Shown here: positions 50,786 through 64,000 of the stretch, one piece after another
How positions within the stretch are numbered: the stretch's first letter is position 1
Layout: each line of letters begins with the position of its first letter
Source: Todiramphus chloris collaris
Lineage: Eukaryota > Chordata > Aves > Coraciiformes > Alcedinidae
Assembly (NCBI GenBank): GCA_025345505.1
Contig: JANVCC010000030.1
Coordinates: forward strand, 15,073,065-15,137,064
Direction of reading: 5' to 3'
Length of the DNA stretch: 64,000 nucleotides
Position numbers and translations under genes: made by a program
The notes under the pieces: generated by a model
Seen by the model: the letters and a program-made list of their open reading frames with translations, nothing else
What the model was told of the DNA's origin: nothing
The model's database searches: none

Positions 50786-53700
50786 GGCAGAGGAGCTCAA
50801 GGGGAAAATGAAGTTTAAGTCTCTGCAAGGCAGATGCCCTGGGGTGAATCGCAACCCCTCCTCGAGAGGGAAAAGCGGGTGGCGTGTTTTAGCTTTGGTT
50901 TGGGTTTTTTTTTCCCCCTCTTCTTTGCCCCAGGGTAGAGAAGTTTGGTAAATACCTGCAAAGCACTGGTGGGGTTGCATCGGCATCACCGCTCCCTTCC
51001 CCCTCAGCATCCTCGACCGTCGCAAGGTGGTTTCATCTGCGAGGGATGTCGGGGGACGTTCGTAGGCAAGGTCTTGCTGGTGGGTTGTGAGTCTGGGGGC
51101 TGTCGTCACGTGTGGAGGATCCGTAGGCATATTGGGGCTGATGAGTACTGGACGGATCAGTTGTGCCCACAGTTTAAATGTCTGCCATATCCATAAGCAG
51201 TAATCTGTCTGCTTTTCTCTGGAGCCTGATGAGACAGAGGACCTCAAACTGGAGCTGCAACAAGTCAGCCTCTAAGCAGTGGGGTTAAGGTTATGCCGAG
51301 CCAAAGGTTAAACCTGGCAGGAGGCATCCGTGTCCACAGCACTCCTGGTAAAGTTCTTCTTGGGTGTCCTGGCTGAGCATCCTCTGGGTACAAGTCAGCT
51401 CCTAGGAGTGTGTCTGCATCTGCACAGACGTGTATCTGGTGTCTTCCCCTTGTCCTCAACAGTTCTTTTGTGAATGAAAAGTTGAATCACTGTTCATCAG
51501 AACAAAAACATGTAAGGTGCATGAATAAATCTCAATTTTTATTCTAAGTAGGTAGTTCCTTTCTTCCCAGTGCATTTTTTCCTCCTAAATGAGTAACACT
51601 TGATGTAGGTCATTTTCTGTTTCTTGGTGATACTTATTCTTATCTGTGAATGCTTTAGTGCAAGTTAATGTTGCTTTCTCACTCTAACCCCTTTTGTTTG
51701 GAGTTTTGGTTTGGTTTTTTTTTACCCTTTCTTGGGGTTAGTTTGATAGAGGAGAAAGCATAGCTGATGGATGGCTTTGAAAGAGTCAAGTAAAATGAAT
51801 CTAGTGTTTAACTGAGTTCATCTAAAACGTGACTACTTGAAAGAACTTTGCAAAAGATTTGAAAGACCTGTTGATCTGAGCAGAAGAGGCTCAGGGAGCT
51901 GTCATGCCATAAGCCAACTTCTGGGATCACCTTCAAGTTGATATCCATCAGCATTTGTAGAGCTGACTGAACCCTGCTCCTTTTAAAGACTTAGGGGCCA
52001 TAATCCTGCTAGATCAGATGGTAAAACACATATTAGAGGTAGATTTCCAAAGTAGTGTTTGAGGGATTTTGCTTCATCAGAGTTTTGCAGGGGAATTGGA
52101 TACTCAGTGAAAAGCTAGTGCAGCATGTATTGCCCTGGAGACTTCTGTCCTTTCTAGCAAAAATCTCCATTTGAGAGGTGAAAAGTGTTCTGTTTTCTCC
52201 TTTTAAATCCTTTGTTGATACACCTTCTGGAGAAGGGTCTTGCTGAGAAATCAGACAGGTGTTGCCTGATGGTAGCTGGCTTGTGTGTACTGTAATACTG
52301 AATTACCATCCAGTGTGCCAAGAGCAGGTAATACAGTCTGTCTGCATGGGCAGGTAAGGAGAGGGCAGACCTGCAGGCACTGGAATGTTTTCTTCTTTCC
52401 TTTTAAAATATATTATTAAGCAAAAAGGTAAATTCACTGTTGTTCTTAGCAATCTCTTGAAATCTGCTTATTTGGGCATGATATGCAGCACTCAAACCCA
52501 AAAAAAAGTCTGAGCCAAAGCTCTTTCCTCTCCCTCTTGAATGGATAACGCATTGCCAGGCTCCACTCTTTTGTTTTAAATAACTTTGTGGTCCGTGTGT
52601 CTGGTAGAAGCGGTGTTTGCTGTCCTCAGGCTGTTGGCACAACTTTTGTTCCTGCTGCACTTTTGTGATCTCTCCGAAGGATAGGCTTGTTGATTAGGTC
52701 AAGCTCATTTTTGGTATTTTTGCTCCTGATTTACTTTTCCTACTCAAGCAAGTAACAGAAGTGTGTTAGTAGTCATTCTGGGAATTGTTCATCTCGTGAT
52801 CTCACCCCTCACGCAGTGAGCATCTGTCAATTCCCATAGCAAAATGGCAGGCAGGGGGGCTGTCACCTCCTGCAAGGTGGGGCAGTCTGGGCACTACTGC
52901 AGAGAGAGCCCCTTGTGACCTTGCTTACAGGCACTCTGAATGCACAGACAGCTCCTGCCTCAGGGTTTTCTTCCGAAGCTGATTTGCTTTGAAATCTCTG
53001 TATAATATCCTGTCTCGCTCCGTGGATATAGCAATTATCACTGATCCAGTACAAAGCCCCCACGACCTAGTTGTTCATATCTATTTATGCCAATAGATGG
53101 CTGGGCATCAGGTTACCCTCGATTGCAGCAGAGTTGGCAGGATGGGAAACTCAAGCCCCTTGCTGTCTGACAGCAGGTACCCCATGGACAGATTTACACT
53201 GGTGTTAAATCACCGGCCGCTCAGCGATTACACACTCGCAGGCGGCTGTGCCTGGGGTAGATGTGAAATCGTGGCTGGATGCCATGTCCCCAAGCCCTGT
53301 GTAGTGCCCATGAGGTTTGAACTCCTCTTGCAATTGGGTGGCAAACAGGCAGTGCAGCACTCCTGTGCTGTCTCATCCACCTTTGTGCTGGGTGCTGCTT
53401 CTTGCCTCCCTGTGCCCCGAGCGTGTGGGCTCCTGGTCGCTCTCTTTTTTTTCTAATATGCTAAATTAAAGGTGTTGATCAGTGCCTGAGTCTGACTTCT
53501 GTTATGGGGACATACATCTTTGTTGAACTGGCTTGTTTATCATAACCCATTAGCCCTTGTCTGTTTGTTTTCTGTGAATGTAAGCTGCAGGTCTGATGCC
53601 TTCCTCTCTGTTTGTAACCAAAGGCATCTGACGGTTGAGGTGCCGAATGGTGGATGAGGAACAGGTACCCTCCTTTGCTGATAGAGGAGTCATGTTGTTT

Positions 53701-56036
53701 GATCCAGATCCTTGATATTCATGCCAGTGTTGGGCACCTCTCATGCCTTCCTGAAAACAGTGATTTCCACCCCACTTCTTGTAATCTCAGCTTTCTGTCT
53801 TTAAAGATATTACAAAATTACAGCCAACACCAACGGTCCTGATTCGTGACTGAGGGGCACGTATCTCCTTTCATTTGTTCAGTTCTCCACATGCCTGCAG
53901 ACACTGGACACGTTGGCTTCTGGCGTGAGCTGTGACCCCCCTGCACCATCGTACTCCCATAGTTACGCTTTCATTTTGGCCCATAGCCTTTGGGTGACCG
54001 ATGTCTTTACACTTCAATGACATTAAGGCATCTAAGTGATTAGCTGGCTTTTTGAGATCTTTTTGAGGCTTTCCGTTCTTGAAACCTTCACAATGCTATT
54101 AGCAAACTGATGCGCTGAAGGAAACAATGCTTTCTAAATTTTCTTCCTCTTTCAAATGCAAGTGATTATTTTCCTACCTTTTGAGATGAAAAGACAACAC
54201 GGTGAGCTCACTCTTACCTTCAGTAAGGAATTGCTTTTTAATTAAAAAACAATAAGGAATTTCAGGTTAAAAAGATGTATGATATAAATCACCATCTAGA
54301 TCTGTTTCGCAACTTTTTTTTTTTCTGTAATTGTTTGGCACGTTCCCCATTTCCGCGGGCTGGGTAAATCCTTTGTGGGTTTAATATCTAGCCTGCAGGC
54401 ACATAAAATACATTGCACAATTTGGCCTTTGCATTTTAGAGTTGGGTTTTTTTTTTTCCTTAGCTTTAAATACCCGTAGCATCTTCTCTGCCATATGGCT
54501 GGGTGGCATTGAGTGAGGAGGAAAGGGACTGGTTTGGCTTATTTTTAATCCCCTTCTCCTCCCCAGTGTCTCTCCCAATTTTGGGTTTTCCTATGTTAGC
54601 AATGTGTGCGCTTTGAAATGCGAATAATCCCTGAATATCGCTGGCTAATCCTTCTGCTGCCACGTCACCCACCACCTACCCATGCTTGTGCTGGTTCTTC
54701 CCAACCCAGCAGGGCAGATGGCCAAGTTGTGCTCTCGACCAGTATGAACCTGTTGATGCTCTGTTTGAACAGTTGGGACCAGGGCTGTATTGGCCGCTAG
54801 AGACATTTTTTGAGAAAACAACAACTTGAGGGCTTTCACTTTTCTTTATCTGTAAGAACTGAAGAGATGTAAGTGGGAAAATGCAATTCCTGTGGGTTAT
54901 GTGGTTAGAGTTGCTGGGAGAGCTCTGTTCTCACAAATGTCTGAGTACCAGGAGAAAACTGAATGCTTCTGGAGTGGGGTACTGATGTAGACTGCCATAT
55001 TTTGAAAGAACTTTGTACAGCAGAGGATAATGGAGAATCTCCTTCATGGGGGACATGCAGAAAAACGGGTTCAGGTTACCACGTAAGAGTTTCCTTGCAA
55101 CCATTCCTGCTAAGCACATGCCCTTATTTTAGTGATGGTTTTTGAACCAATGATTTCAGCCCATGCTTCCACGTTTTGCTGAGTAAAGGTTTCCAGATGT
55201 GAACACTGCATCAGTGTTACTGCTTTAGTGGGGAACATCTGAAAAGAAGGAATCTAACGTGCTCCAAATTATCACAGTGACTAAGAGCATCTTGTTCTGC
55301 TCCAGGTGTTCATTACATGGTCACAACCTCTCTTTTGGAGCCAGCTGTTGGGTTGTGTTCTATGTCTCACCATGGACATGGTCTTTGGGCTGTTCCACTC
55401 TTCCAACCTTTGAATATTAAAAAAACTTGGTTTTTCTATCATTATTTTTTTAACCTCTTTTGTGGACATAATCCTTTGACTTGACAAGTGTGGAGATTAC
55501 TACAGAGCTGGTCAGCAGAAGTGTGAGATGCTTTTTAAAAAGTGATTGAAGTGTCAGATTTGGTACAACTCCAGAATTCGTCAGGGTCTTGCTTTCAAGT
55601 GCTGTTCAATTCCAAGGTTCATGGTTTTATTTCATCCTTCTGCAAAAGTAGGAGGACTTCTTACAAAACAGGATGAAATGCTTTGTGTGTGGTTTCCAGT
55701 GCTTTCAGGATTACAGGGTGCTGTGAAAAGAATAGTGTCTGATTTGTTAGGTGGGTAATGTGTGTCCCTTGGAAGAAGGGGGGTGTGCCCAAGAGAAATA
55801 AAGACTGTATTTGTTCATGTAAAAGCAGTGGTTTTTATCTGAAGACTTTTGCCTTTGGGAAAACTAAGATGTAGTTTTTTTATGCTATTGTAAAATAGGT
55901 GAAGATCTGGGGGTTTTTCCGCTTGTCTGGAAGTGTGACTGTTGTGTGAACAAATGCAACGCACATATGGTAGCCAGTGCTTTCAGTTGTGTTCAGGTCC
56001 TTCTGGTGTGCCTCCATCTCTAGGTGAACCGCCTAA

Positions 56037-58015
<1,979 letters not shown>

Positions 58016-58131
58016 GGCAGATTGCGCCTCCCAGCCACCTGATCAGGGTGGAGGGGAACAGCCATGCCCAGTATGTAGAAGACCCCATTACCGGGAGGCA
58101 GAGCGTGCTGGTCCCTTATGAGCCGCCCCAG
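58016..58131 (+). CDS. TP63: TP63 exon 6 (DNA-binding domain)
   Basis: 116 bases; with the split glycine it encodes residues 162-200, starting [15 protein letters not shown] and ending PYEPPQ. This is the middle of the immunoglobulin-like beta sandwich. Arg172 in HLIRVEG corresponds to human EEC hotspot R227 (p53 R196). The acceptor is TTGCAG and the donor CAG|GTATGT. A second AG five bases into the exon would break frame if used. Confidence 0.98.
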
Positions 58132-61125
<2,994 letters not shown>

Positions 61126-61128
61126 TGA
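61126..61128 (+). other. TP63: Stop codon used if intron 10 is retained (p63 epsilon type)
   Basis: The in-frame TGA directly follows the codon completed by the first intronic base. Mammalian p63 epsilon is described as premature termination in intron 10, and the same arrangement exists here. It would leave DNA-binding and tetramerisation domains intact and remove all C-terminal tails. Confidence 0.6.
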
Positions 61129-62615
61129 GTATGAGTGTGTTTGCAGTGACCTGTGCAGTGAGGATGGAGGGGGAGAGAGGAGAGAGACACAGAAGGCTTC
61201 TGCACAGTTGTTTGCAGGGACGTGGTTCTCAACCAAGGGCCATACTCTTGTAGGGAACTGCATTGGCAAAATGCTTTCCAACAGCATAGGCTGCTTGTTA
61301 ACCCCCTGGGCAGAGCTGGTAGAAATAGATGTCAGGACTTTGGCCAAAGCCAAGTTTCTGTACAGAACTTGAGAGACTCTGAGATGCATATTTCATGACC
61401 TGTGTGATGGGACAAGGCAGTCCTCCTTCCCCAAGTGCACATCCTGACTGCTTGCAAGGTCCCTCTCTAGTCTCTCGTCCCACACAATTCACCTTTTAGC
61501 CTTGAAGAGCCAAGGAGGACAGGCTCAGTACCATTTCTGACTTCCAGACGGAGCCCAAGGCACAGCACAGCCAGGCAGTGCCATTAAGCAGCCTGCAGGC
61601 AGAAGCCTGCCACGTGAGTGCACCTGAACTGGGGTGTGCTCGTCTTTCCTCTGCTCCATAGGAACAGCAGAAAACATGGAGCCATCTCCCTGCCTTCTCC
61701 CAGGTATCCATCTGAGCATCTTGCCAAGAGCATGGGGTGGTGGGACTGTGAGCAGCGGCTTGGCTTGGTGCTCAGACCCTGCTGCTGTGCGTCTCCAGTG
61801 CTGTTGGAGGGCTGGTTTCTCAGTGGGATATAAGTACTGTATGTTTCTCAGCTATAAAATGGGAAGCTCAAAGTTGTGAGTGAGTGTGAAACACATAAGA
61901 ATTACTGTGTGACCAGTGGGTGCTTCAAAGAAAGACTCTACACAGACAATTTTAAAGTGCTTTTAAAAACAGTACTTTGTCACTGACTCCCCACGTTGTG
62001 CATGAGAAACTTTCCATCCGGGCAGACATAGTCCCTATCTGAACTCAGCTGGCAGGGCTGTGCCAGGATTACTTTGGGTGGTGTAAGTGCCAGGAGGATG
62101 GGGAGAAGGGCCAAGTAAGTGTCTGGTTTCCATTTTCCCTTCTGTTCCCAAAGCTTTGCAGTTGCACAAAGTGGGTCGGAGGATGACTTCCCAGACAGAG
62201 TGTAAGCGGTGTCATTCATGGCCATCGCTTCACCTGCTGTATCAGGTGACAGGCAACAGCCGCCCGGGCTGTAGGTAGCCGCCAGCGGTAGTGCTCAGGA
62301 TCTCACGCGTTCCTGCTGATAAGCTCACGCGTCAAGAGGCTGCGGGTAGAACTCATTCCTCTACAGAGGTTAGCACGAGGCCAAGGCACCACATAAGTCC
62401 CACTTGAGCCTTTAGGGATTTATTTCGGTGCCTTGGCCTTGTCTCAGGACTTCTGCAATACCAAGGCTTCCTGCCAGTTCTCTGCATGTGTTCACATTTT
62501 GACCTGTGTGTTTTTAGTGTCAGCTGGAGTCTTGTGGAGGTGTGAAAAAAGCCTTGTGCCAAAAAGGCCGGAGCATCCAGGGGCTCTGGACTCTTTCAGC
62601 ACACTTAAAATTCTC

Positions 62616-62643
62616 ATTATTATTATTATTATCATCATTATTT
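62616..62643 (+). repeat. (ATT)n simple repeat
   Basis: About six ATT units grading into ATC units. Confidence 0.9.
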
Positions 62644-64000
62644 CTTTTCATCAGTCATCTGCACTGTTTGTATATACCACAGCTTGTATTTACTAGCTCA
62701 CAGGCACTGCGGCCTTTGTGCGCTCAGCTGCCTGTCTTCAAAGCTCCACCTGAGCTACAGCCATTTCAGCTGAGAAATGGTTTTGTAAGCAGAAATGGAC
62801 GGCAGCAGATGACAGCTTTCACTTGGTGCTGACAGTTGCTTTGCCATAACTACTGTTTTCATTCTTCCTATATCAATAGGATGGGTTCCTGGCAACTGAG
62901 GTTGGTATTTGTGTTACCTTTAAGACCAGCATGTATAAGTCCAGCCATTTAATTTAATGAAACTTCTTTCGGCATGTCTCCTGGCACTTGTCCAGTTATA
63001 TACTCATTTTTCTCAGCTGCTGAGTGTGCTCAGATACTCGGGAGAAAGATTAAGAGCTTTTAAGGCTGCCAGGAGTTCTAAGCAAAATAACTTCCAGTTT
63101 TGTCCAGAGCTGCTGCCGTTGTCTCTGCCGACAGCCTGCCATCAAGCAGGATCTTCTGTGCTGAAATGCATGTTCAGGCAACGTGTTGTTAGGTGCAGTT
63201 GGATTCTGGTGCTTTTTCCTCAATAATCCAGGATATGACTCAGTTTCTGAAGGAACTTGTTCAGGACGAAGGGGTATTTAGGCTAAGAAAACTCATATGT
63301 GCAATTGCACCTCAAAGAAGAATCATAAAGAAGCTTCAGATCTTAATGTGAGAATGGGGAAAGACAACACTTCATAGGAACTGTTTTGGGTAAGAGCAAC
63401 CTCACGTATGAGCAGGTTGTTGGGAGGCATCTGCCACTGCTTCCTCAACAGGGTGGCCAAACTCAGCAGCACGGTGACTCCTTTGCAATGCCTTTCACTT
63501 TATAAGTAGGGATGTAGTTTCAAAATTCAGTCTCTATTTCCTTTCATTCAAAGCGTGGGTTAAACCTGGGAGCTAGGAAAATGCATATGCAGTGACCAAG
63601 TTTGGATGTGGAGCTGCATCCACATGTGCTCCACAGTTAACTCTTGATGGAGGAATTGCTAGACTTTTCCAGTTTACTTTTCTGAGCAATGGTTAACACA
63701 GAAAAGCTATCTAGGTGTGTGGGAAGAAGCTTTCCTTTCCTTAGAAAGCTTCATCTTTGAAATGCAAGGATGAGGTTATAATGCCGAAACGTAGTTTAAA
63801 AAAATATGAATCTGTCATTGTGGAAAACAACTATATAATTGCCCTCGTGCACATACAGACCAGCATTGCATTTGGCAGGCCAGCAGATGCAACTGTCTTG
63901 CTGTTCTGGAATAAAAAGGACAAATGTGGTGAAAATTAGAAAGCTCAGAGTCTCGCAAGATGACCAAACTCCTGCAATGCTCCGTGTTGTGCCAGACCAC

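Noticed and set aside
50334-51247. Minus-strand ORFs of 164 and 177 codons in and beside the CpG island
   Set aside because: GC-rich, stop-poor DNA gives long frames by composition; the translations are Arg/Pro/Ser/Ala-rich without domains.

Overview
This window is vertebrate nuclear DNA, most probably from a bird. It holds one recognisable gene on the + strand: the middle of TP63 (tumour protein p63, p53 family). The assignment rests on eight exons with correct splice sites and compatible phases. Their translation matches the dN-specific start, the proline/serine/glutamine-rich segment, the complete p53-type DNA-binding domain, the nuclear localisation signal and the tetramerisation domain of p63. 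A bird is inferred from CR1 LINE fragments with the typical avian 3' end, compact introns, and the absence of any mammalian SINE that I recognise.

Layout: 1-7090 is the 3' part of the intron that should separate TAp63 exon 3 from the internal dN promoter (exon 3 was not found here). It includes a CpG island at about 5767-6352. The dN promoter and first exon (TATA box 7218-7225, ATG 7380, donor 7422) follow. A 19 kb intron leads to exon 4 (26436-26690). A 29.4 kb intron follows, holding a CR1 fragment, MIR-like SINE relics, several candidate regulatory blocks and a second CpG island (about 49795-50785). The DNA-binding-domain and oligomerisation exons are then clustered: exon 5 (56100-56286), 6 (58016-58131), 7 (58453-58562), 8 (58842-58978), 9 (59971-60053) and 10 (60988-61124). 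The rest is intron 10; the C-terminal exons (alpha/beta/gamma tails, SAM domain) lie beyond the window.

From the dN start the visible exons encode 355 complete residues plus two bases of codon 356. Frame is kept at every junction (phases 0, 0-0, 0-1, 1-0, 0-2, 2-1, 1-0, 0-2). The zinc ligands and the arginines mutated in human EEC syndrome are all intact, so the gene looks functional. No other protein gene, tRNA, rRNA or CRISPR was found. Most other long ORFs are chance ORFs in introns and CpG islands.

Points for a second look: the intragenic CpG island in intron 4 with an in-frame, splice-competent ORF that could give p63 an extra N-terminus; an in-frame alternative donor in exon 8; an in-frame stop just after exon 10 (p63 epsilon type); a near-consensus p53/p63 response element in intron 4; and several stretches that look like conserved enhancers. 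I saw no sign of an entirely new system.
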